A stretch of 64,000 nt of DNA from a bacterium (lineage in GTDB: Bacteria > Desulfobacterota > DSWW01), in assembly GCA_028277985.1 (NCBI GenBank), contig JANQFG010000045.1:1-64000 (forward strand). Direction: 5' to 3'. Positions 7,932-16,474 of the stretch are shown here, one piece after another; position 1 is the first letter of the stretch, and each line of letters opens with the position of its first letter. The position numbers and the translations under genes were made by a program. The notes beneath the pieces are model-generated. The model saw only the letters and a list, made by a program, of their open reading frames with translations, ran no database searches and was not told where the DNA came from.

Positions 7932-9782
7932 ATGACCACCGAAGACAAGACACAACAGCTTGCCGATGAATACGCGCAAGATCTCGCCCAACCGTCAGAG
8001 CTTCCCAGCAATCTCCGCGATACGGACTGGTTCTCGAATACCTTTCTCGAAATGCTGATCAGGAGCCTGCCCGGAGTCTTCTATCTTTTTGACCCTTCCT
8101 TGAAATTTCTCAGGTGGAACCAGAATTTCGAGAAGGTGACCGGATTCTCCAGGGAAGAGTTCAGGTCCGTGTCGGTCCACGATCTGTTCCGCGGAGAGAG
8201 CTGGCAGCGGATCAAATCCACCATACGGCACATCTTCGAGACGGGAGAAGGCTGCACCGAGGCGTTTCTGGAAACGAAGGACGGGAGAAGTGTTCCCTAT
8301 TTCTGGACAGGGATCAGCGCCACGATCGAAGGGACCCCGTTCATCGTGGGCATGGGCACCGACCTGAGCCAGCTCAGAGAGACCGAAGACGCCCTGCATG
8401 ACAGCGAGGTTCTCTACAGGATGCTCGCGGAGAGGATTCCGGTAGGTGCCATGCTCTACCAGAACGGAAAGATCATCTTCGCCAACGATGCATTTGTGAG
8501 CATGTTCGGGGTCAGGGACAAGTATCAGCTCCTCGACAAGGATATGGACCAGCTCTTTTCAAAGGGCTATGAAAGCTATTTCCGGCAGACCTTCGAAGGC
8601 CTGGAACGGGGGATGTCCCGAGACAAGCCGATCGAAACCTGCTGCCTGACAAGGGACGGACGAGAGATCTGGGTCGAAGGCCAGGCGACCCTTATTCGGT
8701 GGCAGCACCAGCCGACGATCTTCGTGACCTTGAGGGATACGACGGAGGAGCGACATCGGGAGATGTCGATGCAGGAAGAAAAGGAGCATCTGAGACGAGA
8801 GAACGTGAGTCTGCGATCGTCTCTGAAGGACCGGTATCGCCTGGGCAATATCGTCGGGAAGAGCAGCGCCATGCAGGATGTCTACGAGCTCATATCCAAC
8901 GCCGCTGCGACCAGTGCCAGCGTGTTCATCTACGGGGAGTCGGGCACGGGAAAGGAGCTGGTCGCAAGGGCCATCCACGACATGAGCGGGCGGGCCGGCA
9001 AGGAGTTCGTTCCCGTGAACTGTGCCGCGATCCCGGAGAATCTGCTCGAGAGCGAGTTCTTCGGCCACAAGAAAGGCTCCTTCACGGGTGCACACGCCGA
9101 CAAGAAGGGCTACCTGGACATGGCGAACGGGGGAACGCTGTTCCTGGACGAACTCGGTGACCTGAACATGACGCTTCAGGCGAAGCTGCTGCGCGCCATA
9201 GACGGGGGAGGATATACACCCGTTGGGGACAACCAGGTCCGGCATTCCGATTTTCGCATCATTGCGGCTACCAACAGGAACGTTTGGAGGGACGTCAAAA
9301 CGGGCGTCCTTCGGGAGGACTTCTTCTACAGGCTCCATGTGATTCCGATCAAGATCCCGCCTTTGCGAAAGCGCAAAGAGGACATCCCTCTCCTTTTGGA
9401 GCATTTCTTCAAGATGCAGACCAACGACGAGAAGCTGCCGCGGATTCCCGGGCATGTGATCGAGGCACTGACCAATTACGACTGGCCCGGAAACGTCCGA
9501 GAACTGCAGAACGCTATCCAGCGATACCTCGTTGTCGGACGTATCGAATTCATCCCGCCCGAATCGGTCGAGGAAATCGAACCGGCAGGGCCTCCCCGGG
9601 CACGGGCCTTCGATTCGGCCGAGGACGACCTGAGTCTCCACGAGAATGTGGAGGATGCCGAGAGGGCCGTCATCAAGAAGGCCCTGGATCAGCATGACGG
9701 GAACAAGACCCTGGCTGCGAAGGCCCTGGGCGTGTCCCGGAGGACCCTCTCAAGGAAACTGAAGCGACTCGACTTGTCATGA
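7932..9782 (+). CDS. Sigma-54-dependent transcriptional activator with PAS sensors
   Basis: 616 aa. Two PAS domains fill residues about 35-280 (LPGVFYLFDPSLKFLRWN and MLAERIPVGAMLYQNGK). A short coiled linker is followed by the AAA+ domain: Walker A GESGTGKE near 335, the sigma-54-contacting loop GSFTGA near 382 (a conservative change from GAFTGA), and Walker B GGTLFLDELGDL. A Fis-type helix-turn-helix (KTLAAKALGVSRRTLSRKL) closes the protein. Frames extending upstream to a TTG at 7779 exist, but that TTG is the -35 box; the ATG at 7932 has a GGGAG site. The obvious target is the divergent glycyl radical operon; the PAS domains may bind the substrate or sense redox state. Confidence 0.9.
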   Translation: MTTEDKTQQLADEYAQDLAQPSELPSNLRDTDWFSNTFLEMLIRSLPGVFYLFDPSLKFLRWNQNFEKVTGFSREEFRSVSVHDLFRGESWQRIKSTIRHIFETGEGCTEAFLETKDGRSVPYFWTGISATIEGTPFIVGMGTDLSQLRETEDALHDSEVLYRMLAERIPVGAMLYQNGKIIFANDAFVSMFGVRDKYQLLDKDMDQLFSKGYESYFRQTFEGLERGMSRDKPIETCCLTRDGREIWVEGQATLIRWQHQPTIFVTLRDTTEERHREMSMQEEKEHLRRENVSLRSSLKDRYRLGNIVGKSSAMQDVYELISNAAATSASVFIYGESGTGKELVARAIHDMSGRAGKEFVPVNCAAIPENLLESEFFGHKKGSFTGAHADKKGYLDMANGGTLFLDELGDLNMTLQAKLLRAIDGGGYTPVGDNQVRHSDFRIIAATNRNVWRDVKTGVLREDFFYRLHVIPIKIPPLRKRKEDIPLLLEHFFKMQTNDEKLPRIPGHVIEALTNYDWPGNVRELQNAIQRYLVVGRIEFIPPESVEEIEPAGPPRARAFDSAEDDLSLHENVEDAERAVIKKALDQHDGNKTLAAKALGVSRRTLSRKLKRLDLS

Positions 9783-9812
9783 GGGGTGAGCCCCGCCCAA
9801 TCCGCTTTTTTC
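9783..9812 (+). terminator. Weak possible terminator after the activator gene
   Basis: A small GGGG/CCCC hairpin directly after the stop codon, followed 8 bases later by a run of six to seven T. The stem is short, so confidence is low. Confidence 0.3.
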
Positions 9813-9953
9813 TGAATCACTATCAATTTGTATGGAATCCAAAACAGTACATCGAGAATTATCATGATTTCGTGGCGTGACAGGGCAGAGAGGGCCCTCT
9901 CCGCGCCCGGAACGGTTCAGGCATATGCTTTAGAAAGGAAGAGGTAGGCGCCC

Positions 9954-10184
9954 ATGGGCATGATAACCACTGCAGGAAAGTACTGCTACGTACAATGCGA
10001 TCGTCGCAACTGCAACAAGAAGATGGAACACATCGATACGAACCTCCTCAAGGACCTGGCAAAGCTGTGCGGCTGGCACAAGGATGGCGAACAATGGACC
10101 TGCCCGGATTGCGCGGAAAGGGCCGAAATAAGAAAGAAAACGCTGTCCCGCGAAGGGCTGGCCGGGTCGGAGTTGGAAGCCTGA
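9954..10184 (+). CDS. Small zinc-ribbon-like protein of unknown function
   Basis: 76 aa preceded by GGAAGAGG. It carries two knuckle-like cysteine groups: CYVQCDRRNC near the start and CPDC near residue 50, with a further CGWH. This resembles a small structural zinc or Fe-S binding protein. It lies between the sigma-54 activator and the carboxyltransferase gene, 171 bases after the former, and is probably read separately. I do not recognise a named family. Confidence 0.65.
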   Translation: MGMITTAGKYCYVQCDRRNCNKKMEHIDTNLLKDLAKLCGWHKDGEQWTCPDCAERAEIRKKTLSREGLAGSELEA

Positions 10185-10296
10185 GGACCGGATCGGAACC
10201 GCACCACCCGGCCGTGACATAGCCTCGCCGTTTTCGCACCCCCCTTCCCCCTCATCTCTTCAGATCGACCCACGTCACCGTCTGTGAAAATATTTC

Positions 10297-10326
10297 TTGA
10301 CATCTAAGTTTTTCTATTAGTATAAT
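10297..10326 (+). promoter_or_regulatory. Consensus sigma-70 promoter of the carboxyltransferase operon
   Basis: Exact TTGACA (10297-10302), 18-base spacer, exact TATAAT (10321-10326). Transcription should begin near 10333, about 50 bases before the carboxyltransferase ATG. It is the best housekeeping promoter in the window. Confidence 0.85.
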
Positions 10327-10384
10327 TTCACTTCTACAGAATATTTAACCAGCGGTTCAACCCAGTCAGAAAAGGCTAGAAATC

Positions 10385-11995
10385 ATGGAGGAGACTGCCC
10401 CCTTGTCTGCGACGAACAGAGACCACTGGCTCTCTGAAGAACAGAAGCTTTCGGACCGAATGCAGGAGGCCATGTTCCCGGGAGGGGAGAAGGCCGTCGA
10501 GAAACTCTCGAAACAGAACAAGCAACTGGTCCGCGACCTCATCTCGAAGCTCATCGACCCGGGGACCCCGTTTCTCGAACTGGGCACGCTCGCCGGGTTC
10601 GGCATGGACTACCCGAACGTGCCGGACGTAATCGGCGGAGGGGTGGTCACGGGCATCGGCAGGATCCACGGCAACTGGACGATGATCATTGCCAACGACA
10701 GCCGGGTGAAGGCGGGCGCCTACTTTCCGATCACTCTGAAGAAGCATCTGCGTGCTCAGGCGATCGCCGAGAACTGCGGGCTCAATTGCGTGTACATCGC
10801 CGACTCGGCCGGCGCATTCCTGCCCATGCAGGACCAGATCTTTCCTGACGACGGACAGTTCGGCAGCATGTTCTACAACATGTGCCGCATGTCCGCAGTG
10901 GGCCAGAAGCAGATCACCCTGTCCACCGGAGGTAACACGGCAGGCGGGGCCTACATCGTATTCCTGGCCTGTGAATCGGTGATGATCCATCAAATGTCCT
11001 ACTCCTTTCTCGGCGGCCCGCCCCTGGTGAAGGCGGCCCTGGGAGAAGAGGTGACGGCCGAGGAACTGGGCGGGGCCGTTGTGCACACCAATATATCCGG
11101 AGGCTGTGACCACATCTGCCAGTCCCAGGATGAAGCCATCGGCAGGGTACGGGATATCCTGGCCCACGATTCATCTCAAGAACTCCACATCAACCGCTGC
11201 CAGGAGGTTGCACCCTACCACCCGATCGAGGGGCTGTACGACCTCCTGCCCGAAAATATCTACCGGGCCATCGACGCACGGGCGGTCATCGCCCACATCG
11301 CCGACGGCTACCCCTTCCGGGAGTACAAGAAGGATTACTCGCCCGGACGGGGCGACAACACCATCTGCGGGAAGATCTTCCTCAAGGGCATACCGATCGG
11401 CGTGGTCGCCTCGAACAACAGCGGCATCATCTTTCACGAATCCGCCCAGAAGGCGGCGGAATTCATCATCCGATGCGGAAAGGACAAGACGCCGCTCCTC
11501 TTCCTCCAGAATTCACCGGGCTACATGGTGGGGACCGCATCCGAGCAGGCCGGGATCGGCAAGTACGGAGCGAACATGGTCCGGGCCGTGTCCAACGTAA
11601 AGGTGCCGCGAATCCAGATGGTCATCGGACCCGACCATGGTGCCGCCAATTACGGCATGTCCGGCCGTGCTTACAAGCCTCACTTCCTGTTCTCCACGAT
11701 GCGCGCCCGCACCTCGGTCATGAGCGGCGCATCGGCCGCCTATGTGCTGTTGACCCTTGAGAAACGGAACAGGAAGGCGAAGGGCAAAGAGATGAGCCCG
11801 GAAGAGGAGGAGTCCTTCCGTCAGCGAATGGTGGACAAATACGACGGGGAGGCCCACCCGTTCTACAATGCCGCACGGCTCTACACGGACGGAGTCATTC
11901 GTTTCTCCGATATCCGGGACTATCTGGCGTTGGCGTTCGAGATCTCGCTCCTCAAGCCGATTCCGGACACGGTGCTCGGGAACTTCCACTTCTAA
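10385..11995 (+). CDS. Acyl-CoA carboxylase carboxyltransferase (methylcrotonyl/propionyl-CoA carboxylase beta type)
   Basis: 536 aa, the length of methylcrotonyl-CoA carboxylase beta. These subunits transfer CO2 between carboxybiotin and an acyl-CoA. Crotonase-fold signatures are present: DSAGAFLPMQDQIFPDDGQFG, GGNTAGGAYIVFLACE (oxyanion-hole region), FLGGPPLVKAALGEEVTAEELGGA in the N-half, and NNSGIIF...GYMVGTASEQAGI in the C-half. It has no biotin carboxylase or biotin carrier partner in the window, so it must work with subunits encoded elsewhere or as the CT part of a decarboxylase. The HMG-CoA-lyase-like gene follows 62 bases later, an arrangement known from leucine-type degradation. Which acyl-CoA it uses is open. 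Confidence 0.87.
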   Translation: MEETAPLSATNRDHWLSEEQKLSDRMQEAMFPGGEKAVEKLSKQNKQLVRDLISKLIDPGTPFLELGTLAGFGMDYPNVPDVIGGGVVTGIGRIHGNWTMIIANDSRVKAGAYFPITLKKHLRAQAIAENCGLNCVYIADSAGAFLPMQDQIFPDDGQFGSMFYNMCRMSAVGQKQITLSTGGNTAGGAYIVFLACESVMIHQMSYSFLGGPPLVKAALGEEVTAEELGGAVVHTNISGGCDHICQSQDEAIGRVRDILAHDSSQELHINRCQEVAPYHPIEGLYDLLPENIYRAIDARAVIAHIADGYPFREYKKDYSPGRGDNTICGKIFLKGIPIGVVASNNSGIIFHESAQKAAEFIIRCGKDKTPLLFLQNSPGYMVGTASEQAGIGKYGANMVRAVSNVKVPRIQMVIGPDHGAANYGMSGRAYKPHFLFSTMRARTSVMSGASAAYVLLTLEKRNRKAKGKEMSPEEEESFRQRMVDKYDGEAHPFYNAARLYTDGVIRFSDIRDYLALAFEISLLKPIPDTVLGNFHF

Positions 11996-12057
11996 CCGTC
12001 AAGAGAACGAAAACCCATATTGCCCACGCGGGCGAATCATTCAGAGAGGAGAACACA

Positions 12058-13089
12058 ATGAGCCATCACAAGGAACTGAACTACCCCAAGAAGGTAACCC
12101 TCGGCGACATCACCGTGCGGGACGGATTCCAGCACGAAGAGATATTCATTCCCACGGACGCAAAGATCTGGGTGGCCGAGCAACTCATCAAGGCCGGTTA
12201 CAAGCGGCTCGAGATCACCAATTTCGGCCCGCCGAAGCTGCTGCCGCAGTTCAAGGACGCCGAACAGGTGATGAGAGGCCTCCGGGGGAGCAAGAAAGTG
12301 AAGGACCAGATCGCAGACGTGGAACTCTCGTGCGTCACGATCAATGAGAGAAGTGTGGATCGCGCAGTGGAGGCTCGCAAGGAAGGTTGGGGGCCTGACC
12401 GGATCGTGATGATGGTGTCCACCAGCGAGACCCATCACAAGAGAAATTCGGGCACCACGCTCGAAGAATACTGGAAGGTCGCCGAGCGTGCCGCCCAGAA
12501 GGCCCATGATGTTGGGATGACCCTCTGTGGGACGGTGAGCACCATCTGGGGATGCCCGATCGAAGGCCCGACCGAGCTCTCCAAGGCTGTGGAGTTTACG
12601 AAACGCTTCCTGGATCTCGGTGCGGATGACATCGAACACGCGGACCACGACGGGTCGGCCCCGCCGCACAAGGTCTACGAGTACTTCAGCATGATCCTGG
12701 ACGCAATCCCGAACCCGGAGCTCCATCTGGCCCATTTCCACGTGACCCGGGGATGGGGACTTGCCAACGTGCTGGCCGCCCTCCAGGCGGGCATCACGGT
12801 CTTCGAGTCCACACTCGGCGGCCTGGGTGGACAGCCCGCGAACTTCGTGGACGGCGTCCCCGTGGGAGGGACCGGCAAGTATTACTACAAGGACCCGAAC
12901 GTGGTGGGCCTGGTCTGCACCGAGGACATGGTCGTCATGATGGACGAAATGGGGATCGAAACGGGCATGGACGTGGACAAGATCCTCAATATAGGAACCA
13001 TGCTGGAGAGAATCGTGGGGCGCAGGCTTCGCTCCGAGACGATCCTGAACGGCAGGATCCCCAAGGAGCCGAGACCGGAATTCCGATAA
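12058..13089 (+). CDS. HMG-CoA lyase-like enzyme (HMGL/DRE-TIM metallolyase), atypical active site
   Basis: 343 aa TIM-barrel protein of the pyruvate-carboxyltransferase/HMGL family, preceded by GAGAGGAG. The metal and substrate start motif TVRDGFQHEE (like PRDGLQNE of HMG-CoA lyase) and the metal histidines H226/H228 in HFHVT are present. Two usual active-site features are changed: the catalytic-loop cysteine of GLGGCP is Gln259 (LGGLGGQP), and the aspartate after the HxH pair is Val229. The loop after Q259 is also longer than usual, ending in VCTEDMV. C-C lyase or condensing chemistry on a CoA ester is likely, but ordinary HMG-CoA cleavage is doubtful. Probably in an operon with the preceding carboxyltransferase. 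Confidence 0.8.
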   Translation: MSHHKELNYPKKVTLGDITVRDGFQHEEIFIPTDAKIWVAEQLIKAGYKRLEITNFGPPKLLPQFKDAEQVMRGLRGSKKVKDQIADVELSCVTINERSVDRAVEARKEGWGPDRIVMMVSTSETHHKRNSGTTLEEYWKVAERAAQKAHDVGMTLCGTVSTIWGCPIEGPTELSKAVEFTKRFLDLGADDIEHADHDGSAPPHKVYEYFSMILDAIPNPELHLAHFHVTRGWGLANVLAALQAGITVFESTLGGLGGQPANFVDGVPVGGTGKYYYKDPNVVGLVCTEDMVVMMDEMGIETGMDVDKILNIGTMLERIVGRRLRSETILNGRIPKEPRPEFR

Positions 13090-13155
13090 GAAGAGGCTCG
13101 CAGGCCGCCATTCGGAACCGCTCAGAAACGAGGCGGAGCAAGCGGCGGCCTGCTC

Positions 13156-13266
13156 GAAGGTGAAAGGTCCAAGGTCAAAGGGACAAGGGGCTGACGAAGA
13201 TATGAGGAATCTATTTTCCAGGACTTGATCCTTCCCTTTCACCTTTCACCTTTGCCCTTTCACCTT
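13156..13266. repeat. Imperfect long inverted repeat built of AAGGTGAAAGG units
   Basis: The left part (13156-13190) carries AAGGTGAAAGG and AAGGTCAAAGGG; the right part (13231-13266) carries the complementary CCCTTTCACC, CCTTTCACC, CCTTTGCCC and CCTTTCACC repeats. It could fold into a large stem after the lyase gene and act as a transcription barrier before the XRE-cupin gene. A related CCCTTTGCCCTTTCACCC tract occurs near 23656. Confidence 0.5.
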
Positions 13267-13326
13267 GAATCGGTCTGAAGCGCTGTCTTTGGACACCATT
13301 CAGAACCCCGATGGATTGAGCCGAAC

Positions 13327-13869
13327 ATGAATCTAGGAACCGTCCTCCGCAGGGAGCGGAAGAAGCGAAAGCTTACACTGAAGGTTGTTTCCGAGAAGGC
13401 GGGAATCTCGCAGGGGTTCCTGTCCCAGATCGAGAACGACGTCAGCTCGCCGTCGGTGGACACCCTCGTGAACATCTGCAGCTCCATCGGCATCGACGCC
13501 GGCCACGTCATCAAGCAGGCGAAGAAGCAGGAGAGGCTCGTTGTCATCCGGAAGTCGGATTGGGAGGAGGTCGATTTTCCGCCTTCAGGCTTCGTGACGA
13601 GGCGCTTCTTCGCCCCGGACAACAGGAGAGTCATCGACAGCTCTGTCCTGGCAATTCAACCTGGGGGCACCATCCCGGTACGAAAGAACATGCGAAACGG
13701 CCAGGAGACCCTCTGTCTGCTCGAAGGCTCGGTGGAACTGGTCCACGGCGACGACGTCGTGAACCTTCACGCCGGGGATTCGGTCCACTTCTGGTCCATC
13801 CCCGAAAAACAGAACATCACGAACACTTCCGACGCCGTAGCCGTGGTCTTCTGGGTCGGAACCCTATAG
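13327..13869 (+). CDS. XRE-family regulator with C-terminal cupin domain
   Basis: 180 aa. Residues about 5-62 are a Cro/C1 helix-turn-helix (KLTLKVVSEKAGISQGFLSQIENDVSSPSVDTL). Residues about 100-178 are a cupin barrel (IPVRKNMRNGQETLCLLEGSVEL, then LHAGDSVHFWSIPEKQNITNTSD). This fusion commonly reports on small-molecule metabolites. The usual glycine-rich cupin motifs are visible, but the metal-binding histidine set looks incomplete, so ligand binding may be metal-free. It stands alone, 237 bases after the lyase gene, and is a plausible regulator of the carboxyltransferase/lyase operon. Confidence 0.85.
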   Translation: MNLGTVLRRERKKRKLTLKVVSEKAGISQGFLSQIENDVSSPSVDTLVNICSSIGIDAGHVIKQAKKQERLVVIRKSDWEEVDFPPSGFVTRRFFAPDNRRVIDSSVLAIQPGGTIPVRKNMRNGQETLCLLEGSVELVHGDDVVNLHAGDSVHFWSIPEKQNITNTSDAVAVVFWVGTL

Positions 13870-14181
13870 CAGGATTCAGGGATCAGGGGGCAGGGACCAG
13901 ACCTAGCACCCTGTTCGTGCTCGTCCTCGAACCAAACATGGCAAAGGGCACGAGAAGCTGCCAGAGACCAGGCCCCACCACAGATCCTCCGCTGTTCTGT
14001 TCCGAACAAAGCTCCCACTTGTAGTGCATACCGACAGTGGTCTATCATTCCGACACCTCGAGGCGGATGGTTTTTCAGGGAATCCTGCGAACCAAAGCCG
14101 GGTCTGTGCGTACTAAACTATAGATACGCGGAATGGCTGTGAGGCCGTCAGAGTAGCCCTCGCTTTCAAAGGGGAAGAGAC
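13870..14181. other. Intergenic region with a GGGATCAGGG-type tract
   Basis: 312 bases without a credible gene. Bases 13871-13900 are a G-rich tract (CAGGGATCAGGGGGCAGGG) of the same style as tracts near 23620, 28280 and 46290. A run TACTAAACTATAGATA near 14111-14126 could hold a -10 element for the methyltransferase gene, but no matching -35 is seen. Confidence 0.4.
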
Positions 14182-14874
14182 ATGGAGCAGAACAGCAACC
14201 CTTACACATTGAAAGATCCGAAGGTCAAGGCAGTCCTAGACCGACTCCACGATGAGGCCAAAGGCGATGGCCTGCGTTCTGCCGGGAGGATGCTGCCCTA
14301 TGTGGCGCAAAGCATCCTGGGCCGAAACCCCAGCATCACGGACCAGTACCATCGCATGGCCGACCTGAGCATCCCTCTTTCAGCCGAGCAGGGGACCTTT
14401 GTCTATCTCACGGCACGGTCGATCGGTGCCAGCAGAATCGTTGAATTCGGCACGTCCTTCGGCGTATCCACGATCTATTTCGCCTCCGCCATCAAAGACA
14501 ACGGCGGGGGCACGGTCATTGGCTCGGAATTCATCGAATCGAAGGCGGAAAGGGCAAGAGCGAACATCCATGAAGCGGGCCTCTCCGATTTCGTCGAAAT
14601 CAGGGTGGGGGATGCGATGGAGACCCTTTCCGATCCGGGCGGCGAGGTGGACCTGCTTCTGATCGACGGCTCAAAAGACCTCTATCTGCCCATTCTGAAA
14701 ATGCTCGCCCCCCGTCTCAGGCAGGGAGGCGTGGTCCTTGCCGACAACGTGCTCACTCCATTCATCAGGAGGACCCTCGCGCACTACGTTGCCTACATGC
14801 AGGACAGCCGAAACGGGTTCGGCTCGGTGACGATTCCATTTCCGGCCGGATTCGAGTATTCGGTCAAGATCTGA
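14182..14874 (+). CDS. Class I SAM-dependent O-methyltransferase, copy 1
   Basis: 230 aa O-methyltransferase of the caffeoyl-CoA/catechol type. The SAM-binding motif is IVEFGTSFGVSTIYFASAI (about residues 85-103); the acidic loop after strand 4 is VDLLLIDGSKDLYLP, with the metal-ligating aspartate; and ADNVLTP follows. The start has GGGGAAGAG upstream. A paralogue is encoded at 19817-20509; their 3' halves are nearly identical at DNA level while the 5' halves differ. It opens the biosynthesis-like cassette with ADH, ACP, sulfotransferase and ligase genes. The methyl acceptor is unknown. Confidence 0.85.
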   Translation: MEQNSNPYTLKDPKVKAVLDRLHDEAKGDGLRSAGRMLPYVAQSILGRNPSITDQYHRMADLSIPLSAEQGTFVYLTARSIGASRIVEFGTSFGVSTIYFASAIKDNGGGTVIGSEFIESKAERARANIHEAGLSDFVEIRVGDAMETLSDPGGEVDLLLIDGSKDLYLPILKMLAPRLRQGGVVLADNVLTPFIRRTLAHYVAYMQDSRNGFGSVTIPFPAGFEYSVKI

Positions 14875-15041
14875 GTAGAGGGATACTGGGCCATAGCCCT
14901 CTCTTCCACTTCTACCGTCCCAGACATGTGAATGGCAGACCTGTACATCCCACGAACCCTGTGAGATACTGCATCCGTTCCCTTCAACCAGAGGTCCCTT
15001 CCGGGAGCACACAGACACCCTATTCGATACGGTTCGCTCAG

Positions 15042-16151
15042 ATGCAAGCACTGGTGCTACGTGCGATTCGGTCCTCCGATCCGGATGGTTGGGTGCAACC
15101 CGACCTGAGGTGGGAAGACGCCCCCATACCGAGTCCCGAAGTCGGCGAAGTTGTCGTTCAAGTCGAAGCGTGTGGTGTCTGCGGGACGGATGTGCACTGC
15201 ATCCAGACAAGACAGGATGGAAGAATCGTCTATTCAGGGCCTTTGGATCCGCCCGTAGTCCTGGGACACGAATTCTCCGGAAAGGTTGCATGTGTCGGAG
15301 AGGGGGTTCGGTCGTTCCAGGTCGGTGACGTTGTGACGTGCGAGGGGATGATCGGGTGTGGCGTCTGCCAGGCCTGTTGTGGCGGATATCCGAACCAATG
15401 TCCGGAGCTGAAGCTGCTGGGCATAAGCTATCCGGGTGCCTTTGCGGAACAAATCGTCGTTCATGAAAGGCATTGCTGGAGCCTGAACAGACTCGTCGAT
15501 GTGCTTGGCGACGAACAGAGGGCCTGCGAAATCGGAGCATTGGTAGAGCCGGTAGCTTGCAGCTACAATGGAATCTTTGTGGCGGCAGGAGGCACGCGGC
15601 CGGGAGAGAGTGTGATCGTATATGGTGCGGGACCGATCGGTCTCGGCGCCATCGCTCTGACCAGGTTGGCGGGCGCAGCAACCGTCATTGCCTTCGAACC
15701 GAGCCCGAAGAGGAGGGAACTGGCGAAAAAGATGGGTGCAGACCACGCCCTCGATCCGGGTGACAAGAACCTGCCCATCCATCAGGCCGTCGAAGAGTTC
15801 ACCAACGGCCGTGGGGCAGATCTCCATATCGAGTGTGCCGGTGCCCTTTCGCACCTCATGCCGGAAATCGAGCTTTCCTTTGCCCCGGGGGGGCGGCTGG
15901 TCTATCTTGGGAGAACGGGCGAAAGCATATCGGTCTCCCTGGATCGCTTCGTCTCCGGGGCGAACAAGATCATCGGCTCCCGCGGTCACGTGGGTGGAGA
16001 GTGTTTCACGCGGATCATTCGACTTCTGGAGAAGAAGCGGCTGGACCTGGAGCCGATGGTCACGACCCGGATGCCCATGTCTTCAGCCATCGAAGCGATT
16101 CACAAGGCCGGGCTTCTCGAGGATGGGAAGGTCATGACCTACCGCGACTGA
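15042..16151 (+). CDS. Zinc-dependent alcohol dehydrogenase (sorbitol/threonine dehydrogenase-like)
   Basis: 369 aa from the ATG at 15042 (MQALVLRAI); an in-frame ATG at 14928 would add 38 residues that do not look like the family. Catalytic zinc ligands are in GVCGTDVH and LGHEFSG, and the structural-zinc cysteines in GCGVCQACCGGYPNQC. The Rossmann NAD(P) motif is YGAGPIGLGAIAL. It oxidises or reduces a secondary alcohol/ketone, often a sugar or polyol in this branch. The ribosome site is poor. It lies 167 bases after methyltransferase copy 1 and 50 bases before the ACP gene, so it is likely part of the cassette. Confidence 0.85.
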   Translation: MQALVLRAIRSSDPDGWVQPDLRWEDAPIPSPEVGEVVVQVEACGVCGTDVHCIQTRQDGRIVYSGPLDPPVVLGHEFSGKVACVGEGVRSFQVGDVVTCEGMIGCGVCQACCGGYPNQCPELKLLGISYPGAFAEQIVVHERHCWSLNRLVDVLGDEQRACEIGALVEPVACSYNGIFVAAGGTRPGESVIVYGAGPIGLGAIALTRLAGAATVIAFEPSPKRRELAKKMGADHALDPGDKNLPIHQAVEEFTNGRGADLHIECAGALSHLMPEIELSFAPGGRLVYLGRTGESISVSLDRFVSGANKIIGSRGHVGGECFTRIIRLLEKKRLDLEPMVTTRMPMSSAIEAIHKAGLLEDGKVMTYRD

Positions 16152-16201
16152 TCGGTTCAGGCAGAAACAGCTTCTCACCGACTTTCCACTCGGAGGAACA
16201 A

Positions 16202-16474
16202 GTGGATCGGATCAGGGAACAAGAGGTTACAGATCGCATTCTGGGGATTCTGGAGCGTTTTGTAGCGGACAAGGGAGAATTCGATGCCCTTTCCCGAGGG
16301 GAGCCGATCCTGAAGGCGCTCACGATCGATTCGCTGGCCGTGCTGCAGCTGGTCAACGAGCTCGAGTCGACTTTCAATGTTCGTTTCGATTACGACTCGA
16401 TCGAGATGGCCTTCGAGGACGTCCGTGCTCTTGCGGGTTTCGTAAGCGGGCAATCGGGAAAGGTTGCGGGATGA
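16202..16474 (+). CDS. Acyl carrier protein
   Basis: 90 aa starting at a GTG with a GGAGG site five bases ahead. The phosphopantetheine attachment motif is LTIDSLAVLQL, with the serine of DSL near residue 43, inside a four-helix acidic protein as expected for ACP/PCP domains. Its stop overlaps the next ATG (ATGA), giving translational coupling with the sulfotransferase. A stand-alone ACP beside a ligase and an acyltransferase points to a dedicated acyl chain or thioester-bound intermediate rather than general fatty acid synthesis. Confidence 0.82.
   Translation: MDRIREQEVTDRILGILERFVADKGEFDALSRGEPILKALTIDSLAVLQLVNELESTFNVRFDYDSIEMAFEDVRALAGFVSGQSGKVAG

Noticed and set aside
12037..13242. A 401-codon minus-strand frame over the HMG-CoA-lyase-like gene
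   Set aside because: Shadow of the lyase frame; no known domain and no ribosome site.
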